Notes: a model not told the origin generated them from the sequence alone. A stretch of DNA of 15,790 bases from Burkholderiaceae bacterium (GCA_017997515.1 JAGOEY010000021.1:1-15790), one strand, 5' to 3'; counted from the stretch's first letter, positions 1 through 10,519 are shown. A program made the numbers and translations.

Positions 1-6
1 CTGGTG

Positions 7-62
7 TCGCCCCCTGCAAGGGGGAAGGAGAAGCGGAACGAAGTCCGCGCAGCCTGGGGGTG
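7..62. repeat. GC-rich double-hairpin intergenic element, possible terminator of the sugar ABC operon
   Basis: Two perfect short stems stand directly downstream of the binding-protein stop codon. CCCCC at 10-14 pairs with GGGGG at 20-24 around a 5-base loop. GCGGA at 33-37 pairs with TCCGC at 44-48 around a 6-base loop. The element is flanked by a further G-run at 56-60. From memory, very similar intergenic blocks (a C-run/G-run hairpin, a GCGG/CCGC hairpin, then CCTGGGGGTG) recur in Comamonadaceae genomes; this was not searched. On the minus strand it could end or stabilise the ABC-operon mRNA, but there is no good U-run, so intrinsic termination is uncertain. Confidence 0.45.
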
Positions 63-67
63 TTCAA

Positions 68-1030
68 TCAGAACGGCGAGTTCGGATAGTAGAAATCCTT
101 GGCATTCTCTTTGGTGATCAGCACCGAAGGAATGATGGTCGTGGCGGGCAGCTTCTCACCCTTGAGGCGCGCTTCGGCGGTGAGCTTGATCGCGTCGTAG
201 ATGAACTTGGGCGAGTAGCTCACGTCGGCACCGAGGCGTTTGTCCTTGCCGTCCATGATGGACTTGACCATACCCTTGGCACCGGCGCCGCCGAACACGA
301 TCTTGATGTCGTCGCGCTTGGCTTGCTCGATGGCCTTGAGCACACCCACGGCCATGTCGTCGTCGGCGGCCCAGATGGCGTCGATCTGCTTGAAGCGGGT
401 CAGGTAGTCCTGCGTGACCTTGAAGGCGTCGTCGCGGTTCCAGTTGGCGTATTTGGCGTCGAGCAGCTTGATGTCGGGGTAGTTCTTGAGCACGGCGTTG
501 AAGGCGTCCATACGCTCGTTGTCCAGCGTGGTGGCGATACCGCGCAGGGCGACCACATTGCCTTTGCCGCCGAGTTGTTTGGCGATGTACTCAGCGGGGA
601 TCTTGCCGAAGGCGGTGTTGTCACCGGCCACATAGGCGTCTTGTGCGCTGGTGTCGGTCAGGCCGCGGTCCACCACGGTCACATACGCACCCTTGGCCTT
701 GACCTGGGCGACCGGCTTGGTGAGCGCAGCGGATTCAAACGGGAACACGACCAGTGCGTTGATCTTGCTGACGGTGGACAGGTCCTGCAGCTGATTGGCC
801 TGCTCGGGCGCGTTGGCTGCTGTCTTGATGGTGATCTTCAGGTCTTTGTGCTGCTTCTCCAGATCCTTCTTGGCCTGGTTGGCCCAGTAGTTGATGCCGC
901 CCATGAAGCTGTGGGTGGCGGCCGGGATCGACACACCAACGTGGACCTTTTCGGCGGCGAGTACGGGCATGGAAGCAAGCGCTGCAGCAGCCACGGCTGT
1001 GAGAGCGATACGACGGGTGAAAGTTGTCAT
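68..1030 (-). CDS. Periplasmic sugar-binding protein of an RbsB-type ABC transporter
   Basis: This is a 320-residue substrate-binding protein that would capture a sugar in the periplasm and deliver it to the permease encoded just upstream. The N-terminus (MTTFTRRIALTAVAAAALAS, then MPVLA) is a classical Sec signal peptide with likely cleavage after residue 25. The rest fits the periplasmic-binding-protein-like fold of the ribose/galactose family (Peripla_BP_4): GVSIPAATHSFMGG at the first strand, ALVVFP, VVDRG, YVAGDN, IWAADDDMAVGVL and VFGGAG. The ATG at 1030 is preceded by AAGGAG at good spacing and opens the signal peptide. A longer in-frame reading begins upstream but would bury that peptide, so it was rejected. 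It is the last gene of a four-gene operon, 43 bases after the permease. The ligand is unknown; ribose, another pentose, a polyol or inositol are all possible. Confidence 0.9.
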   Translation of the reverse strand: MTTFTRRIALTAVAAAALASMPVLAAEKVHVGVSIPAATHSFMGGINYWANQAKKDLEKQHKDLKITIKTAANAPEQANQLQDLSTVSKINALVVFPFESAALTKPVAQVKAKGAYVTVVDRGLTDTSAQDAYVAGDNTAFGKIPAEYIAKQLGGKGNVVALRGIATTLDNERMDAFNAVLKNYPDIKLLDAKYANWNRDDAFKVTQDYLTRFKQIDAIWAADDDMAVGVLKAIEQAKRDDIKIVFGGAGAKGMVKSIMDGKDKRLGADVSYSPKFIYDAIKLTAEARLKGEKLPATTIIPSVLITKENAKDFYYPNSPF

Positions 1031-1073
1031 GTGAAATGTCTCCTTGTGGTGGATGGAACGGGAACGGGAAAAA

Positions 1074-2099
1074 CTAGCGGCGCCCGCGCTGCAGGAACGC
1101 GACGACGATGATGACGAAGCCCTGCACCGCAGCGTTGAGGTACACACTGATGATGCTGGTGAGGTTCAGGATGTTGCTGATGACCGAGAGCAGGATGGCG
1201 CCGATGACAGTGCCGGTGATACTGCCCGCGCCGCCCTTCAAAGCGGTGCCGCCAACAATCACGGCGGCGATGGCTTCCAGCTCCCACAGCAGGCCGGTGG
1301 TGGGGGACGCAGAGCCCAGGCGCGGCACATACAGCAGCGTGGCGATGCCCACACACACGCCGAGCAAAACATAGGTGAGGATCTTCACCCGGTCCACGTC
1401 CACAGCAGCGTAACGTGCCACCTGTTCGTTGGAGCCGATGGCCTGCACGTAACGGCCGTAGGCAGTGCGGTTCAGGATGACACCACCAATCACCGCCACC
1501 ACCACAAACACCAGCACCGGCACGGGAATGCCGAGCAGGCTGGCGTAGTACACGGGTGCGTACAGGTCGGCCAGGTCGTTGTCGAGCGTGAGTGCGCCGC
1601 CGTCGGCAAAGTAGGTGAGGTAGGCGCGGAAGATACCGAGGGTGCCCAGCGTGACGATGAAGGGCTCGATGCGCCCCTTGGTGATCAGCAGGCCATGGGC
1701 CAGGCCGAACATCGCGCCCAGCACCACGGCCAGGGCGGCACCCGCCACCACCGCCAGCATCGGCGACCCGAGCGCCGGGCCGGCCCAGTTGATGAACATG
1801 ATCACACTGCCCGCAATCAACGCGGCCATCGAGCCCACCGACAAATCGATGCCGCCCGAGATGATCACAAAACACATACCCACCGCGATGATGCCGATGA
1901 AGGACGTGCGGGTGAGCACGTTCAGCGCGTTGTCGGGCGTTGCGAAGTCGCTGTTGAGCAGCGTGCCGGCGATACACAGCAGCACCAGGCCGATAACCGG
2001 CCCGAGGCCATGCAGGCGCTCGGTCCAGCGGGGCGCAGCTTCGCTGCGGTGTGCGGCGGCGTCAGGCTGCGGCGGGGGAGTCTGCAGTTCCGGTGGCAT
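1074..2099 (-). CDS. Sugar ABC transporter permease, RbsC/BPD_transp_2 family
   Basis: The 341-residue inner-membrane protein forms the translocation channel of the sugar importer, probably as a homodimer. After a proline-rich, polar N-terminal tail (about residues 1-30) there are many hydrophobic segments, starting with [13 protein letters not shown]. Family motifs are easy to see: [53 protein letters not shown] (split over the loop) and [15 protein letters not shown]. These are typical of RbsC/XylH/AraH permeases. ATG at 2099 was chosen because GAGGAG lies about 10 bases upstream; an in-frame TTG two codons earlier is also possible. The start overlaps the end of the ATPase gene by 38 bases, which implies translational coupling and tight co-expression. 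Confidence 0.9.
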   Translation of the reverse strand: MPPELQTPPPQPDAAAHRSEAAPRWTERLHGLGPVIGLVLLCIAGTLLNSDFATPDNALNVLTRTSFIGIIAVGMCFVIISGGIDLSVGSMAALIAGSVIMFINWAGPALGSPMLAVVAGAALAVVLGAMFGLAHGLLITKGRIEPFIVTLGTLGIFRAYLTYFADGGALTLDNDLADLYAPVYYASLLGIPVPVLVFVVVAVIGGVILNRTAYGRYVQAIGSNEQVARYAAVDVDRVKILTYVLLGVCVGIATLLYVPRLGSASPTTGLLWELEAIAAVIVGGTALKGGAGSITGTVIGAILLSVISNILNLTSIISVYLNAAVQGFVIIVVAFLQRGRR

Positions 2100-3594
2100 G
2101 AGCAATGAGCTCCTCTTCAGTCAAATGGGCCGCGTCCAATGTGGCAACCAACTGGCCTGCACGCATCACCGCCACGCGGTGGCACAGGCCAATCAATTCC
2201 ATCAGTTCGGACGACACAACGATCACCGCGAGCCCTTCGCGGGCGAGTCGCTGGACCAGGAAATAGATGTCGCGTTTGGCGCCCACGTCCACGCCGCGTG
2301 TGGGCTCGTCGAGCACCACCACCTTGGGCTGGGGCTGCAGCACTTTGGCCAGGGCCAGCTTCTGCTGGTTGCCGCCGGACAGGGACGAGGCTTTCACGTC
2401 CAATGAGCCGGTGCGGATGCCGTAGTCCTTCACCGCGTCGGTGAGGGCCTTGCGTTCGGCTTCGGGCTGGAGCCAGGGCTGGGCATAACGCTCCAGCGCC
2501 ATCAGGGTCAGGTTCTGGCGCAGGCCGAAGTGCACGTGTAAGCCTTTGCCTTTGCGGTCTTCGCTGAGGTAGGTCAGGCCGTGCCGTGCTGCGTCGCCCG
2601 GGCTGCGCCAGCCTTTGCCGCCGGGCACGGGCTGGCCCCGCATGTCAACGCTGCCACTCGCTGGACGCAGGCCCAGCAGGCCTTCAAACAGCTCGGTGCG
2701 TCCCGCGCCGACCAGGCCGGCGAAGCCAAGAATCTCGCCGGGGCGCACCTCGAAGTCCACCGACTGCGCCCAACCGGGCACGCAGAAACCACGCACCCGC
2801 AGTGCCGCAGCACCCTCTGCCACCACCACATCACGCGGCGGGTAAAGGTCGGCCAACTCGCGGCCGACCATGAGGTTGGCCATCTTCTGGCGGGACACTT
2901 CGGCGGTGGGGGCACGGGCCACGAAGCGGCCGTCGCGCATCACGACCACCTCGTCGGTAACACGCTCCACTTCGTCGAGCTTGTGCGAGATGTAGACGAT
3001 GGTCACGCCATCGGCGCGCAACTGGGCGATCAGCTTGAACAGGCGCTCGGTCTCGCCGGGCGTCAACGTTGCGGTGGGCTCGTCCATGATGAGCAGGCGC
3101 GCGTTGCGGGCAATGGCCTTCGCAATCTCCACCAGCTGCTTCTCGGCCACGATGAGGCGGCGCACGCGGGTAGCAGGGTCGAGCTGCAGGCCGACGGCGG
3201 CAAGTGCCGCAGCGGCGTCGCGCTCCATGGCCGCGTCGTCGAGGAAGATGCCCTTCTTCTTTTCATGGCCCAGAAAGATGTTCTGCGCCACGCTCAGGTC
3301 TTCGGCGAGGTTGAACTCCTGGTGGATCAGCACGATGCCCAGAGCCTCGGCGTCACGCGAGCTGCGGAACTGCTGCGGCTGGCCGTTGATGCGCAATTCG
3401 CCGCCCGTCAGGCTTTCGTAGCCGGACAGGATTTTCATCAGCGTGGACTTACCGGCGCCGTTCTCACCCAGCAGGCCATAGACCTGGCCCGGCGCGAGCG
3501 CAAAACTGACGCCATGCAGCACCTGCACCGGTCCGAAGGTCTTGACCACCTGGTCGAATTCGACGGCCACGGAGGCCTTGTGGGTGTTTGTCAT
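2062..3594 (-). CDS. Sugar ABC transporter ATPase with two nucleotide-binding domains (RbsA/XylG/MglA type)
   Basis: This 510-residue cytoplasmic ATPase carries two tandem ABC domains and would power the sugar importer. Domain 1 has Walker [10 protein letters not shown] at 43-51, Walker B ending LLIMDEP near 167-173 and the switch histidine in YISH at 201-204. Its signature loop is degenerate (IVAEKQ near 148-153). Domain 2 has a non-canonical Walker [10 protein letters not shown] near 293-301 with Arg in place of Lys, a good LSGGNQQ signature at 405-411 and Walker B VVVLDEP near 425-431. This asymmetric pattern is normal for the carbohydrate-uptake CUT2 family, so it is not damage. Its ATG overlaps the stop of the upstream regulator gene as ATGA, and its end overlaps the permease start. 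Both show one coupled operon. Length matches the family (about 500 residues). Confidence 0.93.
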   Translation of the reverse strand: MTNTHKASVAVEFDQVVKTFGPVQVLHGVSFALAPGQVYGLLGENGAGKSTLMKILSGYESLTGGELRINGQPQQFRSSRDAEALGIVLIHQEFNLAEDLSVAQNIFLGHEKKKGIFLDDAAMERDAAAALAAVGLQLDPATRVRRLIVAEKQLVEIAKAIARNARLLIMDEPTATLTPGETERLFKLIAQLRADGVTIVYISHKLDEVERVTDEVVVMRDGRFVARAPTAEVSRQKMANLMVGRELADLYPPRDVVVAEGAAALRVRGFCVPGWAQSVDFEVRPGEILGFAGLVGAGRTELFEGLLGLRPASGSVDMRGQPVPGGKGWRSPGDAARHGLTYLSEDRKGKGLHVHFGLRQNLTLMALERYAQPWLQPEAERKALTDAVKDYGIRTGSLDVKASSLSGGNQQKLALAKVLQPQPKVVVLDEPTRGVDVGAKRDIYFLVQRLAREGLAVIVVSSELMELIGLCHRVAVMRAGQLVATLDAAHLTEEELIAHATGTADSPAAA

Positions 3595-4793
3595 GGTGCG
3601 ACCCCCCGGGCCTTGAGGGTTTCATGCATGGCCAGCACACCCGCGCCCACGACGCCGCCCTGGGCGCCGAGCGGCGTGTACTGGATTTCGAGGTGGCGCG
3701 TGGAAAGTGCCAGTGAGCGTTGGTACACACTTTGCCGCACCGCAGCGAGAAACAAAGGGCCGATGCGGGTGATGCCGCCGCCAATGAACACATGCGACGG
3801 GTTGAAGAAGTTGACCACCGACGCGAGCATTTGCCCAATCAGGCTGCCCGCGCGCTGGATGATGCTGTTGGCTGCGGCGTCACCTGCGCGGCTGGCCAGC
3901 CCGACGTCGGTGGCGTCGATGTGGCCCTGCGCCCGCAAGATGTCGGCCAGCGCCACACTCTGGCCCGTCTCGGCGGCTTCGGTGGCCAAACGTGTGATGG
4001 CGGGGCCGGCGGCCATGGCTTCCACGCAACCGAGGTTGCCGCAGTGGCAGCGCGGGCCGGCCTGGTCAACGCAGATGTGTCCTACGTCCCCAGCCGACCC
4101 TGTGGCTCCGCGGTACACCTCGCCGTGGCACACGATGCCGCAGCCGATGCCGGTGCCCACCTTGATGACCAAAAAGTTGCTGAGGGAGCGCTGCAGGCGC
4201 CAGGATTCGGCCAGTGCCATGAGGTTGACGTCGTTGTCGACAAACACAGGGGCGGCATAGTCTTCGCGCAGGTAATCGCGGATGGAGAAGCTGTCCCAAC
4301 CCGGCATGAGTGGCGGGTTGACCAGTTGGCCAATGCCGAAGTTGACCGGGCCCGGCACACCAATACCGATACCCACAACTGCTTTGGCGGTAGCGCCTGA
4401 CTCCGCGAGCACGTCGCGCATCAGCGCCCGCATGCGGGCGAGCACCACACCAGGGCCTTGGCGCACGTCGATCACTTCGGTACGTTGCACCATCACGCTC
4501 AGGTCGAGCCGCAGCACTGCGACGTCAAGGCTGGTGGCGCCAATGTCCACACCGACCAGCACACCCAGATTGCCATGCAGTTGGAGGTTTTCGGCGCGGC
4601 GGCCGCCAGACGATTGCTGCAGGCCGGCTTCGGTCAGCAGGCCTTGCTCTACAAGACCGGCAATCAGGCCGTTGGCCTTGCTGCGCGAGAAGCCCAGCCG
4701 TTCGGCCATGCCATGGCGCGAGCCGCCGCCCGACCAGAAGGTCGCGTCCAGCACCTGCATTTCATCGGCAGTGAGTCCACTCCAGCGCGCCAC
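3591..4793 (-). CDS. ROK-family transcriptional regulator, probable controller of the sugar ABC operon
   Basis: The 400-residue protein has a winged-helix DNA-binding N-terminus (about residues 8-62, including MAERLGFSRSKANGLIAGLV) joined to a ROK sugar-kinase-like domain. ROK landmarks, numbered from the GTG start, are DIGATS near 83-88 (usually DIGGT), GIGIGVPGPV near 142-151, VDNDVN near 185-190, GTGIGCG near 213-219 and the zinc signature GH...CHCGNLGC with Cys near 249, 251 and 256. Such proteins (NagC, XylR, Mlc) usually repress transport genes and release DNA on binding sugar. The GTG at 4793 is preferred because CGGAG lies 7 bases upstream. A TTG at 4817 would add 8 residues but has poorer spacing. 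It is first in the operon, and its stop overlaps the ATPase start (ATGA). The retained DND motif leaves residual sugar-kinase activity possible but unproven. Confidence 0.85.
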   Translation of the reverse strand: MARWSGLTADEMQVLDATFWSGGGSRHGMAERLGFSRSKANGLIAGLVEQGLLTEAGLQQSSGGRRAENLQLHGNLGVLVGVDIGATSLDVAVLRLDLSVMVQRTEVIDVRQGPGVVLARMRALMRDVLAESGATAKAVVGIGIGVPGPVNFGIGQLVNPPLMPGWDSFSIRDYLREDYAAPVFVDNDVNLMALAESWRLQRSLSNFLVIKVGTGIGCGIVCHGEVYRGATGSAGDVGHICVDQAGPRCHCGNLGCVEAMAAGPAITRLATEAAETGQSVALADILRAQGHIDATDVGLASRAGDAAANSIIQRAGSLIGQMLASVVNFFNPSHVFIGGGITRIGPLFLAAVRQSVYQRSLALSTRHLEIQYTPLGAQGGVVGAGVLAMHETLKARGVAP

Positions 4794-4856
4794 GTTTTGT
4801 CTCCGGTTGCACGTCAACCAGCCTCTCGGGGCTGGGGTTGCCGAATACTAGGCGAG

Positions 4857-4889
4857 TGACTTCGGCTATACAAGACCTAACTTCAGCTA
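4857..4889 (-). promoter_or_regulatory. Phased direct repeat, candidate operator of the ROK/ABC operon
   Basis: Reading the plus strand, TGACTTCGGCTA at 4857-4868 and TAACTTCAGCTA at 4878-4889 match at 10 of 12 positions. Their starts are exactly 21 bases apart, two turns of the helix, so both would face the same side of DNA. They lie 64-96 bases upstream of the regulator's GTG start, in the only non-coding space that can hold the promoter of the four-gene operon. A TATAGC -10-like hexamer of the minus strand (4864-4869) overlaps the proximal copy. This arrangement suits a repressor acting at the promoter, most simply the adjacent ROK protein. That assignment is inference. Confidence 0.4.
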
Positions 4890-4936
4890 ATTTTTGTTTT
4901 AAGTGACTTGCAAGCAAATAAAAACGGGCATAAAAA

Positions 4937-4956
4937 AAGCCGCCCGAGGGCGGCTT
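4937..4956 (-). terminator. Intrinsic terminator of the atp operon
   Basis: On the minus strand an 8-bp stem, AAGCCGCC/GGCGGCTT with loop CTCG (the core 6 bp are all G:C), runs into seven consecutive T residues (complement of 4932-4938). It lies about 30 bases beyond the atpC stop codon. The outermost A:T pairs share bases with the T-run. This is a textbook Rho-independent terminator and separates the atp operon from the downstream ROK/ABC operon. Confidence 0.9.
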
Positions 4957-4964
4957 CTGGGCAC

Positions 4965-4982
4965 AACGGCGCAAGCGCCGTT
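4965..4982 (-). other. Second hairpin just after the atpC stop
   Basis: AACGGC at 4965-4970 pairs with GCCGTT at 4977-4982 around a GCAAGC loop, three bases past the atpC stop codon and eight bases before the main terminator stem. There is no U-run, so it is more likely a 3'-end stabiliser or RNase block for the atp mRNA than a terminator by itself. Confidence 0.55.
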
Positions 4983-4985
4983 TGC

Positions 4986-5402
4986 TTATTTCTTGTCGCG
5001 GTACTTGCGCAGGGCAGCAATTTGCGCCGCCATCACGGCCAGTTCGGACTGGGCACGTGCCAGGTCCAGCTCGCCGCTTGCGTTCTTCAGTGCTTCTTCT
5101 GCAGCAGCGCGGGCCGCACTGGCCTTGCCTTCGTCCAGGTCCTTGCCGCGAATCGCGGTGTCGGACAGCACGGTCACACAATGTGGTTGCACTTCCAGAA
5201 TGCCGCCGGCGACGAACACGAATTCTTCGGTTCCGTTTTCCAGCTGGATACGCACCGAGCCGGGCTTGATGCGCGTGATCAGCGGCGTGTGGCGCGGCTT
5301 GATGCCGAGCTCGCCCGCTTCACCGGGCAGGGCCACAAAGGTGGCTTCACCGGAGAAGATCAGCTCTTCTGCGCTGACGACGTCAACATGAATGGTTGCC
5401 AT
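4986..5402 (-). CDS. atpC: ATP synthase F1 subunit epsilon
   Basis: The 138-residue epsilon subunit sits in the central stalk, links gamma to the c-ring and can inhibit ATP hydrolysis. The N-terminal beta-sandwich (residues 1-85) shows [15 protein letters not shown], the GELGI and RHTPLI motifs and GGILEVQ. The C-terminal part (about 90-138) is an Ala/Lys/Glu-rich helical hairpin ending in RKYRDKK, as in other proteobacterial epsilon chains. Length is usual. It is the last atp gene and is followed at once by two hairpins. A gap of 85 bases separates it from atpD, the longest gap in the operon, and that gap holds an extended hairpin that may tune its expression. Confidence 0.97.
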   Translation of the reverse strand: MATIHVDVVSAEELIFSGEATFVALPGEAGELGIKPRHTPLITRIKPGSVRIQLENGTEEFVFVAGGILEVQPHCVTVLSDTAIRGKDLDEGKASAARAAAEEALKNASGELDLARAQSELAVMAAQIAALRKYRDKK

Positions 5403-5435
5403 CTGGGTTCCTTAAAAGGTTGAAATAACAGCGTA

Positions 5436-5487
5436 AAAGCAGATCGGGGAGGCCTGTCTGGTACGCACGGCCTACCCCGTGCCTGCT

Positions 5488-5489
<2 letters not shown>
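5436..5489 (-). other. Extended hairpin between atpD and atpC
   Basis: Read on the minus strand, three stacked stems can form. AAAGCAG (5489-5483) pairs with CTGCTTT (5442-5436). CGGGG (5479-5475) pairs with CCCCG (5449-5445). AGGCC (5473-5469) pairs with GGCCT (5454-5450). A small internal loop and one bulged base separate them, and the loop is 14 bases. The outer stem takes in bases of the atpD TAA stop codon and is followed by another T and A. With 17 pairs, 12 of them G:C, it is far more ordered than the other atp spacers seen here. Possible roles are mRNA processing or stability at the atpD 3' end, partial attenuation before atpC, or control of atpC translation. Confidence 0.65.
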
Positions 5490-6906
<1,417 letters not shown>

Positions 6907-6938
6907 TTAGTTTGATTCTTGCAGTGCGGGTGGGCAGA

Positions 6939-7811
6939 TCAGCCGCTGATGGCTGCCGCGCCGGACACGATTTCGGACAGTTCTTTGGTAATGGCCGCTT
7001 GCCGGGTCTTGTTGTAGACCAGTTTCAGCTCACCAATGACGTTGCCCGCGTTGTCGGTTGCAGCCTTCATGGCCACCATCCGGGCTGAGTGCTCGGACGC
7101 CATGTTTTCTGCCACCGCCTGGTAGATCAGGGATTCGACGTAACGCACCAGCAGCTCGTCGATCACGCTTTGTGCATCGGGCTCGTAGATGTAGTCCCAG
7201 CTGTGGGCATCGCCATCCGCCTTGAGCGCGTCGGCCTTGAGCGGCAAAAGCTGCTCAACCACCGGCTCTTGCTTCACCGTGTTGATGAACTTGGTGTACG
7301 ACAGGTACACCGCGTTAATCCGGCCTTCAGCGTATGCGTCGAGCAGCACCTTGGCGGGGCCAATGAGCTTGTCGAGGTGCGGCTTGTCGCCCAGTTGCGT
7401 CACATGCGACACCACCTTGGCACCCACACGGTTCAGGAACCCGAGACCCTTGTTGCCAATGGCCACAGCTTCGGTGGACACGCCTTCAGACTGCAGTTCA
7501 CGCAGCTTGGTTGTGACCGCACGCAGCACGTTGGTGTTCAGACCGCCGCACAACCCCTTGTCCGTCGTGACCACGATGACACCAGCGACTTTGGCGTCGT
7601 TGGTTTTCATGAAGGCATGCACGTATTCCGGGTTGGCCTTACCAAGGTTCGCCGCAATATTGCGGATCTTCTCGCTGTAAGGACGGGCGGCGCGCATGCG
7701 CTCCTGCGCCTTGCGCATCTTGGACACGGAGACCATTTCCATGGCCTTGGTGATCTTCTTCGTGTTTTCGAAGCTCTTGATCTGGCCGCGAATTTCCTTG
7801 CCTGTTGCCAT
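6939..7811 (-). CDS. atpG: ATP synthase F1 subunit gamma (rotor shaft)
   Basis: The 290-residue gamma chain is the rotating central stalk that couples c-ring turning to the beta sites. The N-terminal helix has the family start [20 protein letters not shown] followed by [16 protein letters not shown]. The mid region holds [13 protein letters not shown] near 80-92. The C-terminal helix carries the conserved [13 protein letters not shown] and [31 protein letters not shown] lies ahead of the ATG. It is 39 bases after atpA and 44 bases before atpD. Length and ends match the family, and nothing is unusual. Confidence 0.98.
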   Translation of the reverse strand: MATGKEIRGQIKSFENTKKITKAMEMVSVSKMRKAQERMRAARPYSEKIRNIAANLGKANPEYVHAFMKTNDAKVAGVIVVTTDKGLCGGLNTNVLRAVTTKLRELQSEGVSTEAVAIGNKGLGFLNRVGAKVVSHVTQLGDKPHLDKLIGPAKVLLDAYAEGRINAVYLSYTKFINTVKQEPVVEQLLPLKADALKADGDAHSWDYIYEPDAQSVIDELLVRYVESLIYQAVAENMASEHSARMVAMKAATDNAGNVIGELKLVYNKTRQAAITKELSEIVSGAAAISG

Positions 7812-7850
7812 AGTTGACTCCTTGGGTCGTCAGATCCGTTCAGTCAAAAC

Positions 7851-9404
7851 TCAGGCGAAAGATTTCTTGAACGCGCCAACGGCAGCGGTCAATTCAGCTT
7901 CAGAGTCCTTGTCCAGCGCCTTGCTCTGCTCGATCTTGTCCAGCAGAGGGCCGTAGCTGCTCTTCAGGAACTGGTGCAGGCCGTGTTCGAAGGACAGAAC
8001 CTTCTTCACGTCGATGTCGTCCAGGAAACCCTTGTTCACCGCGAACAGCGTAGCACCCATCAGCGAGATAGGCAGCGGGCTGTACTGGGCTTGCTTGAGC
8101 AGTTCCGTCACGCGGGCACCGCGGTCGAGTTGCTTGCGGGTGGACTCGTCCAGGTCAGAAGCGAACTGTGCAAAAGCTGCCAGTTCACGGTACTGCGCCA
8201 AGTCGGTACGGATACCGCCAGACTGGCCCTTGATGATCTTGGTTTGCGCAGCCGAACCCACACGCGACACCGAGATACCGGCGTTGATAGCGGGGCGGAT
8301 ACCAGCGTTGAACAGTGAGGTTTCCAGGAAGATCTGGCCGTCGGTGATCGAGATCACGTTGGTTGGCACGAAAGCGGACACGTCACCAGCTTGCGTTTCG
8401 ATGATCGGCAGTGCCGTCAGCGAACCGGTCTTGCCTTTGACTTCACCCTTGGTGAAGGCTTCGACGTAGTCGGCATTCACACGGGCGGCACGTTCCAGCA
8501 AGCGGCTGTGCAGATAGAACACGTCGCCAGGGTAGGCTTCGCGGCCTGGTGGACGGCGCAGCAGCAAGGAAACCTGGCGGTAAGCCACGGCTTGCTTGGA
8601 CAGGTCGTCGTAAACGATCAGTGCGTCTTCGCCGCGGTCGCGGAAGTATTCACCCATCGTGCAGCCGGAGTAGGCAGACACGTACTGCATGGCAGCGGAT
8701 TCAGAAGCGGATGCGGCGACCACAATCGTGTAGTCCATGGCACCGGCTTGTTCCAGCGCACGCACCACGTTCTTGATCGACGAGGCCTTTTGGCCAATCG
8801 CGACGTACACGCAGCTCACGCCCTGGCCCTTTTGGGCGATGATGGCGTCGATGGCCACAGCCGTCTTGCCGGTCTGGCGGTCGCCAATGATCAGCTCGCG
8901 CTGGCCACGGCCGATTGGCACCATCGAGTCAATCGACTTGATACCGGTTTGCAGAGGCTGGTCCACCGATTTACGGGCGATAACACCAGGCGCAACCTTT
9001 TCGATCACGTCGGTCATCTTGGCATTGATCGGGCCCTTGCCGTCAATAGGCTGACCCAGCGCATTGACCACACGGCCAATCAGCTCGGGGCCCACGGGCA
9101 CTTCCAGAATACGACCCGTGCACTTGACGGTGTTGCCTTCGGAGATGTGCTCGTATTCGCCCAGAATCACGGCACCCACGGAGTCACGCTCCAGATTCAA
9201 CGCGAGGCCGTACGATGGCACGCCATCGGCACCAGCGGGGAATTCGAGCATTTCGCCCGCCATCACATCGGACAAGCCGTGGACGCGCACGATACCGTCG
9301 GTCACCGAGACAACGGTGCCCTGGTTACGGATGTCCGTGCTGCCCGCCAGCCCCTCAATGCGGCTCTTGATCAGTTCAGAAATTTCTGCGGGATTGAGTT
9401 GCAT
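7851..9404 (-). CDS. atpA: ATP synthase F1 subunit alpha (regulatory nucleotide-binding)
   Basis: The 517-residue alpha subunit alternates with beta in the F1 hexamer and supplies the arginine finger. Seen in order: an N-terminal beta-barrel ([14 protein letters not shown]), Walker A GDRQTGKT at 174-181, [12 protein letters not shown], the [20 protein letters not shown] stretch, and [10 protein letters not shown] with the finger Arg. The N-terminus [19 protein letters not shown] is the usual delta-binding helix. ATG at 9404 is preceded by AAAGGAAAG. It follows atpH by 45 bases. Length is normal (E. coli 513). Confidence 0.98.
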   Translation of the reverse strand: MQLNPAEISELIKSRIEGLAGSTDIRNQGTVVSVTDGIVRVHGLSDVMAGEMLEFPAGADGVPSYGLALNLERDSVGAVILGEYEHISEGNTVKCTGRILEVPVGPELIGRVVNALGQPIDGKGPINAKMTDVIEKVAPGVIARKSVDQPLQTGIKSIDSMVPIGRGQRELIIGDRQTGKTAVAIDAIIAQKGQGVSCVYVAIGQKASSIKNVVRALEQAGAMDYTIVVAASASESAAMQYVSAYSGCTMGEYFRDRGEDALIVYDDLSKQAVAYRQVSLLLRRPPGREAYPGDVFYLHSRLLERAARVNADYVEAFTKGEVKGKTGSLTALPIIETQAGDVSAFVPTNVISITDGQIFLETSLFNAGIRPAINAGISVSRVGSAAQTKIIKGQSGGIRTDLAQYRELAAFAQFASDLDESTRKQLDRGARVTELLKQAQYSPLPISLMGATLFAVNKGFLDDIDVKKVLSFEHGLHQFLKSSYGPLLDKIEQSKALDKDSEAELTAAVGAFKKSFA

Positions 9405-9449
9405 GACTCTTTCCTTCTTTCTTTGGTTAGCCGAGGCCCTGTGCCGCGA

Positions 9450-9992
9450 TTACGCGGTCAGAGCCACTTTCATTTGTTCCAGACGGGCTTTGACGGAAGT
9501 GTCCAGCACTTCGTCACCCACGACCACGCGCACACCGCCAATCAAGGACGGATCCTGCAGCACGGAGACGTTGAGCTTGCGCCCAAAGCGTTTTTCCAGC
9601 GTCGCACCCAAATCGGTCAGCGCATCGCTGCCGATCGGGAAAGCGCTGTACACCACTGCATCTGACGAGCCATTACGGGCGTTCATCAGGGCGCGGAATT
9701 GCACGGCGATTTCCGGCAAAGCAGCGAGACGGCCATTGTCGAGAATGGCATGCAGGAAGTTCTTGCCCACGTCAGGCAAAGCGTTTTGCGCCAAGCCTGC
9801 GATCAGGTCAAACACCTGCTGCGACGCAAGCTTTGGATTGGCGGCGGCCTGCTGCAGCTGCGGGTTACCCGCAATCGCAGCCAGCTCGTCGACCCACCCA
9901 GCAGTCTGAGCGACATCCAGACCGGCACCTTGGGTGGCGGACTTGAACAACGCTTCAGCGTACGGACGGGCAATGGTGGCGAGTTCGGCCAT
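9450..9992 (-). CDS. atpH: ATP synthase F1 subunit delta (peripheral stalk)
   Basis: The 180-residue delta subunit joins the top of F1 to the b-subunit stalk. The start [19 protein letters not shown] is the usual first helix. The C-terminal part has the conserved [27 protein letters not shown] and the end [13 protein letters not shown], all OSCP/delta family marks. ATG at 9992 has GAGGA a few bases upstream. An in-frame TTG four codons earlier is part of that ribosome-binding region and is unlikely to be used. It lies 21 bases after atpF. Confidence 0.96.
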   Translation of the reverse strand: MAELATIARPYAEALFKSATQGAGLDVAQTAGWVDELAAIAGNPQLQQAAANPKLASQQVFDLIAGLAQNALPDVGKNFLHAILDNGRLAALPEIAVQFRALMNARNGSSDAVVYSAFPIGSDALTDLGATLEKRFGRKLNVSVLQDPSLIGGVRVVVGDEVLDTSVKARLEQMKVALTA

Positions 9993-10013
9993 GGTTGTCC
10001 TCAAACGTACGGG

Positions 10014-10484
10014 TTACAGCTCGGTCTTCAGGCGGTTCAGCAGGTCTGCATGGATGCCGGCATCGACTTCCTTGCGCAGAATCTGCTCAGCGCCTTTGAC
10101 AGCCAGTGCGGACACCTGCTCGCGCAGAACCTCACGGGCCTTGACGGATTGCTGTTCGGCTTCGGCACGGGCGGCAGCAACAATCTTGTTGCCTTCTTCC
10201 GTGGCGCGGGCCTTGGCTTCTTCGATGATGGCCTGGGCACGACGCTCCGCATCCGCCAAGCGGCTCGCGGTCACGTTACGTGACTCGGACAATTCCTTTT
10301 CGACGCGCTGGTTGGCAGCGGCGAGTTCGGTTTTGGCGCGGTCAGCGGCAGCCAGGCCATCGGCGATTTTCTGGGCTCGCTCATCCAGCGCTTTTGCGAT
10401 GGGCGGCCACACGAATTTCATCGTGAACAGCACCAGCAGCAAGAAGACGATGGCCTGAACGAACAGGGTCGCGTTGATACTCAC
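10014..10484 (-). CDS. atpF: ATP synthase Fo subunit b (peripheral stalk)
   Basis: The 156-residue b subunit anchors the stator in the inner membrane and extends as a dimeric coiled coil to delta. Residues about 5-26 form one membrane helix ([20 protein letters not shown]), followed by [18 protein letters not shown] and then a long charged Ala/Glu/Lys/Arg-rich helix to the C-terminus, matching the E. coli chain in length (156). The start codon is GTG at 10484, with AAAGGTG about seven bases upstream and no better ATG. It lies 35 bases after atpE. Confidence 0.97.
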   Translation of the reverse strand: MSINATLFVQAIVFLLLVLFTMKFVWPPIAKALDERAQKIADGLAAADRAKTELAAANQRVEKELSESRNVTASRLADAERRAQAIIEEAKARATEEGNKIVAAARAEAEQQSVKAREVLREQVSALAVKGAEQILRKEVDAGIHADLLNRLKTEL

Positions 10485-10519
10485 GGCAACACCTTTCTAG
10501 TTGGGCGTTGAACGGAAGC

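Noticed and set aside
1055..1070. Tandem GGAACG units in the permease/binding-protein spacer
   Set aside because: Fewer than three short units; no plausible function and easily a chance pattern in GC-rich DNA.
2062..3594. Degenerate signature loop in ABC domain 1 and Arg-for-Lys in the second Walker A, as possible inactivation
   Set aside because: This asymmetry is the rule in RbsA/MglA/XylG-type two-domain ATPases, so it is not a sign of a broken gene.
2581..4260. A 559-codon plus-strand open frame opposite the ABC ATPase and ROK genes
   Set aside because: It crosses two well-supported minus-strand genes and their overlap, and shows low-complexity Ala/His/Arg composition typical of antisense frames in GC-rich DNA.
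8391..9665. A 424-codon plus-strand open frame opposite atpA and atpH
   Set aside because: It spans the atpH-atpA spacer and has no domain signal or ribosome-binding site; antisense by codon bias.
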